From: Candidatus Paracaedibacter acanthamoebae
GTDB lineage: Bacteria; Pseudomonadota; Alphaproteobacteria; Paracaedibacterales; Paracaedibacteraceae
Assembly (NCBI RefSeq): GCF_000742835.1
Contig: NZ_CP008941.1
Location: 1,789,690 to 1,853,689, forward strand
DNA length: 64,000 nucleotides
Reading direction: 5' to 3'
Shown: positions 18,657-27,733 of the stretch, one piece after another
Layout of the letters: each line of letters opens with the position of its first letter
Numbering within the stretch: position 1 is the first letter of the stretch
Made by a program: the position numbers and the translations under genes
Notes under the pieces: model-generated
Seen by the model: only the letters and a program-made list of their open reading frames with translations
Told to the model about the DNA's origin: nothing
Databases searched by the model: none

Positions 18657-18977
18657 ATGGCCTTACATCAAGTTTCAGACAGCACTTTCCAAAATGATGT
18701 TCTAACATCCGACGTCCCCGTCCTGGTAGATTTTTGGGCAGAATGGTGCGGTCCTTGTAAAATGATCGCGCCCATTCTTGACGAAGTGGCTGCAGAATTA
18801 GGGGATAAAGTAAAGATTGTCAAAATGAATATTGATGAAAATTCACAAACGCCGGCTCAACTTGGGGTCCGCAGCATTCCAACATTAACGCTCTTTAAAA
18901 ATGGCCAGGCTTTTTCAACAAAAGTGGGCGTTTTGCCAAAGGGAAAAATTGTTGAGTGGATTGAATCTGCCCTTTAA
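18657..18977 (+). CDS. trxA: Thioredoxin
   Basis: This is a cytosolic disulfide reductase used by ribonucleotide reductase, methionine sulfoxide reductase and others. The 106-residue product is a single thioredoxin fold with [14 protein letters not shown] (catalytic Cys31 and Cys34), the cis-proline segment RSIPTLTLF, and no signal peptide. AAAGGATTTAATC precedes the ATG. It has its own strong terminator and no operon partner. Confidence 0.97.
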   Translation: MALHQVSDSTFQNDVLTSDVPVLVDFWAEWCGPCKMIAPILDEVAAELGDKVKIVKMNIDENSQTPAQLGVRSIPTLTLFKNGQAFSTKVGVLPKGKIVEWIESAL

Positions 18978-19003
18978 AAAAATTTGCGTCCTTTTCAGCG
19001 CAC

Positions 19004-19040
19004 AAAAAGCCCAGGCTAGTTGATTTCCCTGGGCTTCTTT
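19004..19040. terminator. Bidirectional terminator between trxA and the convergent gene remnant
   Basis: AAGCCCAGG (19007-19015) and CCTGGGCTT (19028-19036) form a 9-bp stem with a 12-nt loop. CTTT follows on the plus strand, and on the minus strand a TTTTT run follows (the A-run at 19004-19008). It fits termination from both sides. Confidence 0.85.
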
Positions 19041-19096
19041 ACTAAAGATTTGGGCATCTCATTGTTTGAGATTTTTTCTCTTATTTTCTGAACACT

Positions 19097-19760
19097 CTAG
19101 TTTTTATTAAGGAATGCATCTAATTCCTTTTCCATTTTTTCACGCCCATAATATACTCGACTCCGTGCATCTAACAGGTATTGAATAGAAATTTTTCTAG
19201 CTTGCCATGCCTCCATAAGTTTTCTTTTCAATGATTCGTCAGGAATTGGATTGATAAGGTCTGTTGCCCCTCTATTAAGGAGATGGGATATTCTATCTTG
19301 TTGTTGGTCAACAGGCAGCAATGCAAGCTCTATTAAATGTTTTTTTATGACGGCGGGTGAGCTGTCATATGGAGAAACAATCTTTAACAACTCTCCATAT
19401 TGCTTGCTGATGTCGCTGTCCATTAAATATTTAAGGAAGTCTTCCTGAGTTATTTCCTCGAGGGGAACCTCCTCATAATTGTAATCGGCTGGTTTTAATG
19501 CTTGGGATTCGGGAAAGGTAATAGGAAAATTCCAGCCCTTGAAGTTCCCCCGCGATGATGGTTTGCTCAGTAAATAAAAAATAGCGTCCGTTGTCTGCGG
19601 AATTATTTGCTGAGTCCGACGTGCCTGCAAGGTATCATAGAAAGTTCCGTCGTTGTTAAACTTAACCTTAATAGGGAAAGAACTGGCTTCATCATACTTC
19701 CCTTTAAAGTCGACATTAAAATTAATATGTATCCCTTTTTTCCAGCAAGCCTCCTCTCAT
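19097..19760 (-). pseudogene. Unknown protein, frameshifted/decayed
   Basis: I do not recognise this gene. The open frame 19097-19630 has only a TTG start, yet coding-like sequence continues upstream in frame without any ATG (GKYDEASSFPIKVKFNNDG...) to a stop near 19757. Removing one base from the A6 run (T6 at 19736-19741 on the plus strand) joins it to MRGGLLEK, which has an ATG at 19760, and gives about 220 residues. The product is soluble-looking and charged, with a helical C-terminus (REKMEKELDAFLNKN), and no signal peptide is seen. It could be the end of a longer protein. It converges on trxA. Confidence 0.5.
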
Positions 19761-19862
19761 TCCCTTATCGTCATCAAATTTAATATTTTTTATAAATAAA
19801 TATCTTTTAATTTTTATTAAAAATATTATGATCGTCTTACTTAGTCAGTAGGAGCAAAAATC

Positions 19863-20423
19863 TTGATCATGAGAACCTTCCTTTTTGTGTTGTATTTAAT
19901 AAACTGTTGCTGTGCAAAAAGCACAACTGTAGGCCGTCTTGCAGATATTGGCCAATTTATTAATCCAGCCATGGCATTTGGCTTAACAGTAATTAAAGAA
20001 GATGAGGAAGGCGCCTTCCAGTGTTTATACTCTGTCCTGCTCAATATGACATTAACAGCTGGCATTAAACATGGTGTCAACAAAATCCACAAAGGTGATG
20101 AGCCAATGAATCGACGCCCAAACGGCAGACCCTATAATTTTCCAAGTGGGCATACGTCCTCCGCCTCTGTGGGCGCTAATTTCATTTTATTTCGCTATGG
20201 TATTGAGTACGCTGCCCTACCCTATATCATGACGGCAATAACGGCAGCTGGTCGAGTCCAAAATCGAAGACATACAGGAGCCGGTGTTATTTCTGGATTT
20301 TTAGTTGGCTTCCTATCAGCATTTATTTTCACAAAAAAATTCCAAGAGAAAAATAAATCCTTGAGTATTGCGTCAATTACATCTAAAGAATTTAATGGAT
20401 TAAAAATTGTCTACCGATTTTAA
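19863..20423 (+). CDS. PAP2-family membrane phosphatase
   Basis: PAP2 enzymes dephosphorylate lipid phosphates at membranes. The 186-residue protein has a hydrophobic start, NRRPNGRPYNFPSGHTSSA (motifs C1 and C2) and AAGRVQNRRHTGAG (motif C3 with Arg and the nucleophile His). The Asp normally four residues after that His is Gly, so activity is uncertain. A membrane helix follows (VISGFLVGFLSAFIF). The listed start is TTG at 19863, 8-9 nt after AGGAG. The ATG at 19869 is the alternative. It stands alone before mtaB. Confidence 0.8.
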   Translation: MIMRTFLFVLYLINCCCAKSTTVGRLADIGQFINPAMAFGLTVIKEDEEGAFQCLYSVLLNMTLTAGIKHGVNKIHKGDEPMNRRPNGRPYNFPSGHTSSASVGANFILFRYGIEYAALPYIMTAITAAGRVQNRRHTGAGVISGFLVGFLSAFIFTKKFQEKNKSLSIASITSKEFNGLKIVYRF

Positions 20424-20491
20424 TCTAAAATTTATTTGCACTTGAGAGTAAAAACATTGTACTATCTGCGGGTTAACACTGATCAGAAACA

Positions 20492-21772
20492 ATGACGAAA
20501 AATATAATACCATCACCTGAGGTCATCACTTTTGGATGTCGCCTCAATACATATGAATCCCAAGTTATGAAAGACTTGGCGACGCAGGCTGGGCTCAATA
20601 ATGCCTTCATTATCAATACTTGCGCAGTGACTTCTGAGGCCGAAAGACAGGCGCGTCAAACCATTCGCAAACTAAGACGCGAAAACCCAGACGCAGAAAT
20701 TATCGTAACGGGTTGTGCTTCCCAGATTAATCCAGGCAAGTTTGCTGACATGCCAGAGGTCTCACGCGTTATTGGTAATGACGAAAAAATGCAATTGTCA
20801 AGTTACGCCCAAGATGTTGACCATGAGCGAGTTCTCGTGAACGACATCATGTCTGTGACCGAAACAGCAGCGCATTTGATTTCAGGATTTGATGGTAAAG
20901 CCAGAGCCTTTGTTCAAATCCAAAACGGATGTGATCATCGCTGCACCTTTTGCACCATCCCTTATGGGCGTGGTAATTCTCGCAGTGTTCCGATTGGAGA
21001 AATTGTCAACCAGGTCAAAATCTTAATCCAAAATGGTTACCCAGAAATTGCCCTAACGGGTGTTGATATTACAGCTTATGGCGCCGATTTACCCGGTAAG
21101 CCTACTCTGGGTCAGATGGTCCGACGGTTACTAGCGTTGGTTCCTGATTTACAACGCCTCCGCCTCTCTTCTTTAGATCCCGTGGAAATGGATGATGATT
21201 TATGGGACTTAATTGGGAATGAACCTCGTCTTTTGCCTCATTTACACATGAGCCTTCAGGCGGGCGATAACATGATTCTAAAACGTATGAAACGGCGTCA
21301 CTTGCGCGAAGATGCCATTGGTTTTTGCAAAAAAGCGCGCACCTTAAGACCCGACTGCGTTTTTGGTGTCGATTTGATTGCTGGTTTTCCCACTGAAACC
21401 GACGAGATGTTTGAGAATACACTCAATATCGTGGATGACTGCGACTTAACATTTTTACATGTTTTTCCTTATTCCCCGCGCCCGGGGACGCCAGCCGCTC
21501 GCATGCCTCAAATAAAAACATCGCTTATTAAAGAAAGAGCCGCGCGTCTGCGTGCTAAAGGCGATCAAGCCATAGAAAAACATTTTAAATCCATGCAGGG
21601 TAAAACGGTCAGTTTTTTGGTTGAATCCTGTGAAAACGGTTTTATTCATGGTAAAACAGACCAATTTGCGCCGATCACCGTTGTGGGCAAGGCTTCAATC
21701 GCCAATATCGCCAAAGCTAAAGTTATCAGTTATACTCAAGATCATCTGATTGGAAACTTGGTTGACGCATGA
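20492..21772 (+). CDS. mtaB: tRNA (N6-threonylcarbamoyladenosine-C2)-methylthiotransferase MtaB
   Basis: MtaB is a radical-SAM enzyme that adds a methylthio group to t6A37 in ANN-decoding tRNAs. The 426-residue product has the N-terminal UPF0004 domain with cluster Cys16 (TFGCRLNTYES), Cys44 (NTCAVTSEA) and Cys75 (TGCASQ). The radical-SAM motif CDHRCTFC has Cys147, 151 and 154, and a C-terminal TRAM-like part follows. FGCRLN with NTCAVT is the MtaB signature that separates it from MiaB. Its stop overlaps the ftsY start by 4 nt (ATGA). Confidence 0.94.
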   Translation: MTKNIIPSPEVITFGCRLNTYESQVMKDLATQAGLNNAFIINTCAVTSEAERQARQTIRKLRRENPDAEIIVTGCASQINPGKFADMPEVSRVIGNDEKMQLSSYAQDVDHERVLVNDIMSVTETAAHLISGFDGKARAFVQIQNGCDHRCTFCTIPYGRGNSRSVPIGEIVNQVKILIQNGYPEIALTGVDITAYGADLPGKPTLGQMVRRLLALVPDLQRLRLSSLDPVEMDDDLWDLIGNEPRLLPHLHMSLQAGDNMILKRMKRRHLREDAIGFCKKARTLRPDCVFGVDLIAGFPTETDEMFENTLNIVDDCDLTFLHVFPYSPRPGTPAARMPQIKTSLIKERAARLRAKGDQAIEKHFKSMQGKTVSFLVESCENGFIHGKTDQFAPITVVGKASIANIAKAKVISYTQDHLIGNLVDA

Positions 21773-22695
21773 ATGAAAAAAAATCTTGGTGGTTGCGGCT
21801 TAAAGATGGTCTAAAAAAAACCTCTGATACATTAGAAGATGGCCTTAAAAATGTCTTTGTTCGCAAACGACTCGACCAGGAGACTCTGGATGAGCTGGAA
21901 GAGCTTTTAATTCTCAGTGATATGGGGGTCGAAACCGCAAGTAAGCTCACGCAAGCCTTATCCAAAGAAAAAATGGACAAAGACATCACCCTGGAAGAAA
22001 TTAAAGAATTTCTTGCAGAGCGAGTGACGTCTATACTCATACCTTATACCAGCGAACTTAGCATTTCAAAGGCTCATCATCCCCACGTTATCCTGGTCGT
22101 TGGCGTTAACGGCAGCGGCAAGACAACAACGATTGGCAAACTTGCCAAGCAATGGCATGATGTTGGCCATAAAGTGCGATTAGCCGCCTGTGACACTTTC
22201 CGCGCCGCCGCCGTTGAGCAACTACAAGTGTGGGCGAATCGATCTGGGATCCCGGTTAGTGTTGGAAAAGAAAATGCCGACGCGGCAGCTCTGGCTTTTG
22301 AAGCTCTTCAACTCGCTAAAGAGGAAGGCAGCAATATTTTAATGATCGATACTGCCGGTCGATTGCATAATAAGGCCGGTCTGATGGATGAACTCAAAAA
22401 ACTTACCCGCGTTATTCAGAAATTAGAGCCTTCAGCCCCCCACTCTGTTTTGTTAGTCCTGGATGCAACCACAGGACAAAATGCCCATGCCCAAGTCCAA
22501 ACATTCAAGGAGATGATTGGCGTTACAGGATTAATTGTCACCAAACTCGATGGCACAGCCAAAGGTGGAGTTGTTGTATCCTTATGCGAAAAATTCAAGT
22601 TGCCTATTCATGCTATTGGTGTTGGAGAATCAATTGATGACCTACGCCCCTTTACAGCATCTGACTTTGCTCGTACACTAATTAGTATGGACTAA
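21769..22695 (+). CDS. ftsY: Signal recognition particle receptor FtsY
   Basis: FtsY docks SRP-ribosome complexes at the membrane. The 308-residue protein is the short form without the long acidic A-domain. It has an N-domain helical bundle, the P-loop VVGVNGSGKTTTIGKLAKQW near residue 108, DTFRAAAVEQL, IDTAGRLHNKAGLMDEL, TKLDGTAKGG and the C-terminal GVGESIDDLRPF. It is translationally coupled to mtaB, a common alphaproteobacterial pair. Confidence 0.97.
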   Translation: MNEKKSWWLRLKDGLKKTSDTLEDGLKNVFVRKRLDQETLDELEELLILSDMGVETASKLTQALSKEKMDKDITLEEIKEFLAERVTSILIPYTSELSISKAHHPHVILVVGVNGSGKTTTIGKLAKQWHDVGHKVRLAACDTFRAAAVEQLQVWANRSGIPVSVGKENADAAALAFEALQLAKEEGSNILMIDTAGRLHNKAGLMDELKKLTRVIQKLEPSAPHSVLLVLDATTGQNAHAQVQTFKEMIGVTGLIVTKLDGTAKGGVVVSLCEKFKLPIHAIGVGESIDDLRPFTASDFARTLISMD

Positions 22696-22713
22696 AAATA
22701 AATTTGGAACAGC

Positions 22714-24216
22714 ATGCTGTTTAATAAACTTGATAAGAGCTATCTTCCCTTTCATGCCATGGGCGAATTACAATCATTTGATGATGCAAAGTTAGCAACC
22801 GATTATATAAAAAAAATATACGATACCAATATTGAAAAAATTCGAACAGCCTTTGGCCATTTTATTAATTCTACTGACACGGATATAATAGATAATTTTC
22901 CAAAAATTGCCGATGCCAACTATCCATTTCTTGGAATCAAAGTCACGCGCAAAGATTTGAATTTGGATGCTAGCTTGGCCTATGGTGTTATCAGTGAACC
23001 GGGCGTCTATGGAGGTACCCTCACCCGCCCCGATATATTCTATGATTATTATTTAGAGCAAATTTCCTTACTGATTAAACGTCACAATGTACCAGTGTTT
23101 GTGGGGAATAGCGCCTGGCCAATTCCTTTACCCTTTGCTATTGATACCCATGCTGAATTTAAAAATTCGCAAGCTATTGATTTAAGCGGCCTGTGGCAAT
23201 TGGATGCGGGCTTTGTTCTACCAAACCTAACAAATATTGACGATGATATCGCCAATTGTACCCATAAACCTCAAAGCACCATTAAACCAATTAGTATTTT
23301 TACCGGTGAGCGCGTTGATTATTCCTTGCATCGTTTGCATCACTATACAGGAACAAGTCCAGAACACTTCCAAGGCTTTATTCTTTTGACCAACTATCAA
23401 CGCTATGCCGATGAGTTTATAAGGTATGGGTTGGATGCCTTATTAGCAGATGACGCCTACACAGACCTTATTTTACCCGGTGGCATTTCTTGTAAAACAG
23501 AAACGGATATACCCTCTAGCATACCATTGCCTCAAATGCCTGCCTATCATCTTAAACGCAAAGATGGCATGGGAATTACGTTTATCAATATTGGGGTGGG
23601 GCCCAGCAATGCCAAAAATATTACCGATCACTTGGCTGTCCTTCGCCCACATTGTTGGTTGATGGTCGGCCATTGTGCTGGTCTGAGGCAAACTCAAATT
23701 TTAGGAGATTATGTTCTAGCCCATGGCTATGTACGGGATGATAATGTCTTAAATTTAGATTTACCCATATGGGTTCCCGTCCCCCCCATTGCTGAAGTTC
23801 AAGTTGCTTTACAAGAGGCTGTTCAAACCATCTCAAACCAAAAAGGGCGAGATGTGAAGCATAGCATGCGAACAGGAACAGTTATTTCCACCGATGACCG
23901 CAACTGGGAACTTCGAACCAAACAGCTTTATAAAGAATTCAGGCAAAGCCGCGCTATTGCGCTTGATATGGAATCGGCCACCGTCGCGGCCAACGGGTTC
24001 CGTTTTAGAGTTCCCTATGGCACATTATTATGTGTATCTGACAAACCTATTCATGGCGAATTAAAGCTGCGCGGTATGGCAAATCAGTTTTATAATGACC
24101 GTGTTACCCAACACCTGCATGTCGGCCTCGAGACCATGCGTATACTTCGGGAAAAAGGGGTTGATGACCTCCATTCTCGGAAATTACGCGGATTCGATGA
24201 ACCACCATTCAGGTAA
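22714..24216 (+). CDS. amn: AMP nucleosidase
   Basis: It hydrolyses AMP to adenine and ribose 5-phosphate, tuning the adenylate pool. The 500-residue protein has an N-terminal regulatory domain (through about residue 180, with ITRKDLN-like and YYLEQISLLIKRH stretches). The C-terminal phosphorylase-type domain has INIGVGPSNAKNITDHLAVL, WLMVGHCAGLR and DMESATVAANGFRFRVPYGT, ending in RKLRGFDEPPFR, all typical of Amn. It starts 18 nt after ftsY without a clear ribosome site and could be in the same transcript. Confidence 0.94.
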   Translation: MLFNKLDKSYLPFHAMGELQSFDDAKLATDYIKKIYDTNIEKIRTAFGHFINSTDTDIIDNFPKIADANYPFLGIKVTRKDLNLDASLAYGVISEPGVYGGTLTRPDIFYDYYLEQISLLIKRHNVPVFVGNSAWPIPLPFAIDTHAEFKNSQAIDLSGLWQLDAGFVLPNLTNIDDDIANCTHKPQSTIKPISIFTGERVDYSLHRLHHYTGTSPEHFQGFILLTNYQRYADEFIRYGLDALLADDAYTDLILPGGISCKTETDIPSSIPLPQMPAYHLKRKDGMGITFINIGVGPSNAKNITDHLAVLRPHCWLMVGHCAGLRQTQILGDYVLAHGYVRDDNVLNLDLPIWVPVPPIAEVQVALQEAVQTISNQKGRDVKHSMRTGTVISTDDRNWELRTKQLYKEFRQSRAIALDMESATVAANGFRFRVPYGTLLCVSDKPIHGELKLRGMANQFYNDRVTQHLHVGLETMRILREKGVDDLHSRKLRGFDEPPFR

Positions 24217-24323
24217 CAAAAAATTGTGCCTAGACTAGACACCTTATTATTAGGCAAAACTATTCTATTTAACTCCCCCTCAATCCTTGCTAGAATTAAG
24301 CATAGAGAGAGGGGAGAGCAAAA

Positions 24324-24662
24324 ATGACCACAGGAACTCCAACTGTTGATGTGAATACCTTAAATCAGTGGTTAAAGGCTGATGATGTTATTTTAATTGA
24401 TGTCCGGGAGGAAACTGAATTTGCAGAAAATTCTATTGAAGGGGCTATTCTTATTTCCTTAAGTACTTTTGATCCCGATAATGTTCCTCAAACTCTTAAC
24501 AAAAAAATCGTTTTTCAGTGCCGCTCCGGAAAACGCAGCGCGCACGCCTGCTCTGTCTTTTTGCAAGAATACCCCCACACAAAGGCTTATAATTTAGAAG
24601 GTGGCATTCTGGCTTGGCAGGCAGCTAATCTTCCCCTTTGCCATATCCTCCAAAATTATTAA
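24324..24662 (+). CDS. Rhodanese-like domain protein
   Basis: This is a single rhodanese domain of 112 residues without a signal peptide. Such proteins carry sulfur as a persulfide on one Cys. It has VILIDVREETEFAENSIEGA, the active-site loop QCRSGKRS with Cys66, and NLEGGILAWQAANLPL at the end. A strong GAGAGGGGAGAG ribosome site precedes the ATG. It has its own promoter region of about 100 bp and no linked partner that would reveal the sulfur acceptor. Confidence 0.9.
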   Translation: MTTGTPTVDVNTLNQWLKADDVILIDVREETEFAENSIEGAILISLSTFDPDNVPQTLNKKIVFQCRSGKRSAHACSVFLQEYPHTKAYNLEGGILAWQAANLPLCHILQNY

Positions 24663-24823
24663 AAAAGCCTCTGTTAATAAATAGCTAAAATATAATTGAC
24701 TTTTTTAATAAAATTATTCATAAATGCATTATATAGCAATTAATGATAACTTAACCATCAACGTTTTATAACTATCTTACAAAACAATGTTTAGTTATTA
24801 AACCACGAGGAAGGGACGGCCTC

Positions 24824-26398
24824 ATGCTTAAATTTGCCATGCACATAGGACGGTTATGCTATATAAGCTTTATCTTAATATCTGTAACCATAGCCGAAGA
24901 CCTCTACCACTTATCATCCATTGCGCCCTCTTCTTATCAATCAATCTTCTCTGAAGAGTCGACTCCTACTGTAACTTCATTTTTAGAAAGCATCCACAAG
25001 ATTGCAGAGACTATTGAAGACTTAAATCTACAACATGAAGAAGATGGCCCTGATGGCGTGCTGCTTGAGAGGTTAAAAATTAAACTCTCAAAAAAAATTC
25101 AGAAATATGCAAAAAAATATGCTGATGGTTTGGATACCACGACTCCTCTCACTAAATTTCGCATTCTTAGTCTGGATGGCGGCGGAATTAGGGGGTTCTT
25201 AGAATGTATCTTTTTATCGCATTTAAGTCATCTGACAGGTAAGCCAATCCATGAGCTGTTTGATATGATTATTGCAACCTCGACCGGAACTCTTATCGCC
25301 GCTGGATTAACCATAGAAAAGCCCGAGAATTATAAAGCAGATCTTTCCTATAATGAGTTTATGCCTTATAGGGATAGTGTCAACTCTCCTCATTATACGC
25401 CTGAAGAACTTGCCACCATCTACTTACAAGATGGTCCCAATATTTTTTCCCAAAAGAATAGTTGGTTACGAGCTTGGTTAGCGTCCTGGGTAGGGGATAG
25501 AATGGGGGCCTGCCTGGGATCTTGGCTAGACCCGTGGCTGGGATCCTGGTTGGGGCCAAAATACAATGATACAGACCTTAATAAAACCCTTGAACAATTC
25601 TTTGGAGATAAAACTTTAAAAGATCTAAAGCTACCTGTTTTTTTAACAGCTTATGATCTTGACAATAAAAAAATTATGACCTTTTCAACGTTGGAGCCCC
25701 AAGACAGCACTGAGAAAAATGTATTCCTCCGAGACGCTTTAAGAGCCTGTGTTGCCGCTCCTACTATATTTGCACCTGTTAAAATTTTACACAGAAATAC
25801 TTGTGATGCAGGAATTTTTTTGAATAATCCAGCAGAGTTAGGACTAAGCCAAGCTACTCACTATCTTAAAACGTCGCAGGATCAGATCATTTTATTTTCT
25901 TTAGGATGCGGATATAATACGGACTCCAAGGATTCACAAACCTATCAAAATATGGGATTAAAAGGGTGGGCTGAGGAATTTATGAATACCGCGTGTGATG
26001 GGCAAAGGACGCATGACTCAATTAGTCACCGACATAAGTCAGCGAAATCGCCGACCCACTATTGCAGGGTGAGCCCGTTATTAAAAAGCAAAGAGATGCA
26101 AATGGATAGCACTAAGGTGCAGGACTTCAAAACATGGGCCGATGCTGCCAAAAAAGAGATTTTACTAAGAAAAGATGATATCGGCCGCCTGGCAGAACAG
26201 TTGATTGCCTCAATGCCACCCATTGAAAAGCAACAAGCCGTCCCTTTCATAAACTCAATCAGCAAAGAAAATGAAAGTCTTTTAGCCGGTGATTTATCAA
26301 TCCCTCATACCTTAACAGCTGTAGCTGCAGATGCAGGCTCTAGTTGCCCCCCACCCAAATCTTCACACGCTTTACACGCCGGGGATCTGCCTCAATGA
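24824..26398 (+). CDS. Secreted patatin-like phospholipase with Trp-rich insert
   Basis: Patatins are Ser-Asp lipases that release fatty acids from phospholipids. The 524-residue protein has a signal-like N-terminus (about residues 1-24), a linker to about residue 105, and the oxyanion motif DGGGIRG (118-124). The nucleophile is in ATSTG (Ser153; the usual first Gly is Ala), and the catalytic Asp is in DAG (Asp328). Between IFSQKN and PKYND sits a Trp-rich repeat (about 213-244: SWLRAWLASWVG then LGSWLDPWLGSWLG). This looks like an added membrane-binding loop. A GAGGAAGGGACG site precedes the ATG. The 3' end overlaps tlyC by 59 bp in convergent orientation. Related proteins in intracellular bacteria act as toxins or effectors. 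That role here is inference. Confidence 0.9.
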   Translation: MLKFAMHIGRLCYISFILISVTIAEDLYHLSSIAPSSYQSIFSEESTPTVTSFLESIHKIAETIEDLNLQHEEDGPDGVLLERLKIKLSKKIQKYAKKYADGLDTTTPLTKFRILSLDGGGIRGFLECIFLSHLSHLTGKPIHELFDMIIATSTGTLIAAGLTIEKPENYKADLSYNEFMPYRDSVNSPHYTPEELATIYLQDGPNIFSQKNSWLRAWLASWVGDRMGACLGSWLDPWLGSWLGPKYNDTDLNKTLEQFFGDKTLKDLKLPVFLTAYDLDNKKIMTFSTLEPQDSTEKNVFLRDALRACVAAPTIFAPVKILHRNTCDAGIFLNNPAELGLSQATHYLKTSQDQIILFSLGCGYNTDSKDSQTYQNMGLKGWAEEFMNTACDGQRTHDSISHRHKSAKSPTHYCRVSPLLKSKEMQMDSTKVQDFKTWADAAKKEILLRKDDIGRLAEQLIASMPPIEKQQAVPFINSISKENESLLAGDLSIPHTLTAVAADAGSSCPPPKSSHALHAGDLPQ

Positions 26399-27227
26399 CC
26401 TCAAATTGAACTGGGGCCTTAGGGTGATTAATTAATTCCCCCCGGGCCGGCACATGCCCCGCCAGAGATGTGACCAATCCACCGATGGTTTCTACATCAT
26501 CTTCTAAATCGTCGACCATTAAGGCTATTCCCATGCTTTCTTCAATTTCATCAAGAGCATGACGACCATCGGCAATGATGCTGCCATCATCCTTTTTATC
26601 AAGATCCTTATCTTGATTATCCTGATCACTATGAATTTCTCCAACAATTTCCTCAACAATCGTGGTCAAGGTAACCAAACCATCGACTCCCCCATACTCA
26701 TCAACAACGATGGCAAGGCGGGATGATTTTTCACGCATCTTATACATTAAGTCCAAGGCGCGCATAGCAGGGGAAATAAACATCACCTCTTTCATGATCG
26801 ATTTAAGGTTTAATTTTTTGCCCGACACAGTCCATGACAATACATCTTGCACATGAATAACACCCAGCACCTCATCCAACGTATTCCGATAAACAGGAAG
26901 GCGTTGGAGTCGTGAGCGTGTAAAGGTCGCTAAAAGTTCATCTTCTGCTACATCCAAAGGAACCGCAATAATGTCAATGCGCGGAATCATCACATCGGCT
27001 GCCGTTAGTTCTGTAAAACTAACTAAACTTCCTAGGAATTCTCGCTCTTCTAAGGGAATAGGCTGCCCACCATCTTCCATATGCTCATCAATTAACTCCT
27101 CTAAAGCTTCACGCAGATTAGACTGCTCTTGGGCTTCGCCAGCCCTTTTTTTCCCTTTAAAAAGTTTTTTAATAAGGCCGTTTAAACGGGTAAACAGCGA
27201 CGGGTCGGGTTCTGATGAACTTGGCAT
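26340..27227 (-). CDS. CBS-domain protein TlyC/CorC family
   Basis: This is a 295-residue cytosolic protein with two CBS domains (from about residue 77, VMIPRIDIIAVPLDV, and around VMFISPAMRALDLMY) and a C-terminal CorC/HlyC transporter-associated domain (GGLVTSLAGHVPARGEL to the end). It lacks the DUF21 membrane part. Some relatives were called haemolysins, and CorC is linked to Mg/Co efflux. It is the last gene of the tsaB-to-tlyC run, 2 bp after ybeY. The lnt gene usually found next is replaced by the convergent patatin. Confidence 0.9.
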   Translation of the reverse strand: MPSSSEPDPSLFTRLNGLIKKLFKGKKRAGEAQEQSNLREALEELIDEHMEDGGQPIPLEEREFLGSLVSFTELTAADVMIPRIDIIAVPLDVAEDELLATFTRSRLQRLPVYRNTLDEVLGVIHVQDVLSWTVSGKKLNLKSIMKEVMFISPAMRALDLMYKMREKSSRLAIVVDEYGGVDGLVTLTTIVEEIVGEIHSDQDNQDKDLDKKDDGSIIADGRHALDEIEESMGIALMVDDLEDDVETIGGLVTSLAGHVPARGELINHPKAPVQFEVIEADPRRVKRVKIWVGGN

Positions 27228-27229
27228 AA

Positions 27230-27733
27230 TTACTCCTTATATGGATTAGGTATAGATTGTTTAGATAAAATTTCAATCTCTAGAGCCTCCATTTCTTCGG
27301 CTTCTAGATCGGTTTCATGATCATACCCCAATAAATGGAGTAGGCCATGTACAACAAGATGACTCACATGATGGTTCAGAGATTTTTTCTGCTCGATTGC
27401 TTCCCGGGTTATGGTTTCAAAAGCAAGAGCAATATCACCCAACATAAGGGGGAAATCTGCTGGAAGGAATTGGATATCCTCATCCGTCAAGACAGGAAAG
27501 GACAGAACATTGGTTGGTTTATCTTTGTGGCGAAACTGGCGATTTAAAATTTGAACTTCTGCATCATTGGTTAATTTAATATTGACCTCAACCGGTCGAT
27601 CCCACTCAAATCCAGATAGAACTATTTGGGATAACTGAGAAATATGGTTATACCATTCTATCCCACTCAAATTCCAGGACGTTTCGTCAATTAGAACATG
27701 ACAACTATATTTGATACTACTTCGATCGGGCAT
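27230..27733 (-). CDS. ybeY: Endoribonuclease/rRNA maturation factor YbeY
   Basis: YbeY is a zinc metalloenzyme for 16S rRNA 3'-end processing and 70S ribosome quality control. The 167-residue protein carries RHKDKPTNVLSFP and the zinc motif HGLLHLLGYDH near residue 128. It overlaps the 3' end of phoH by 17 nt, the conserved phoH-ybeY pairing. Confidence 0.95.
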   Translation of the reverse strand: MPDRSSIKYSCHVLIDETSWNLSGIEWYNHISQLSQIVLSGFEWDRPVEVNIKLTNDAEVQILNRQFRHKDKPTNVLSFPVLTDEDIQFLPADFPLMLGDIALAFETITREAIEQKKSLNHHVSHLVVHGLLHLLGYDHETDLEAEEMEALEIEILSKQSIPNPYKE

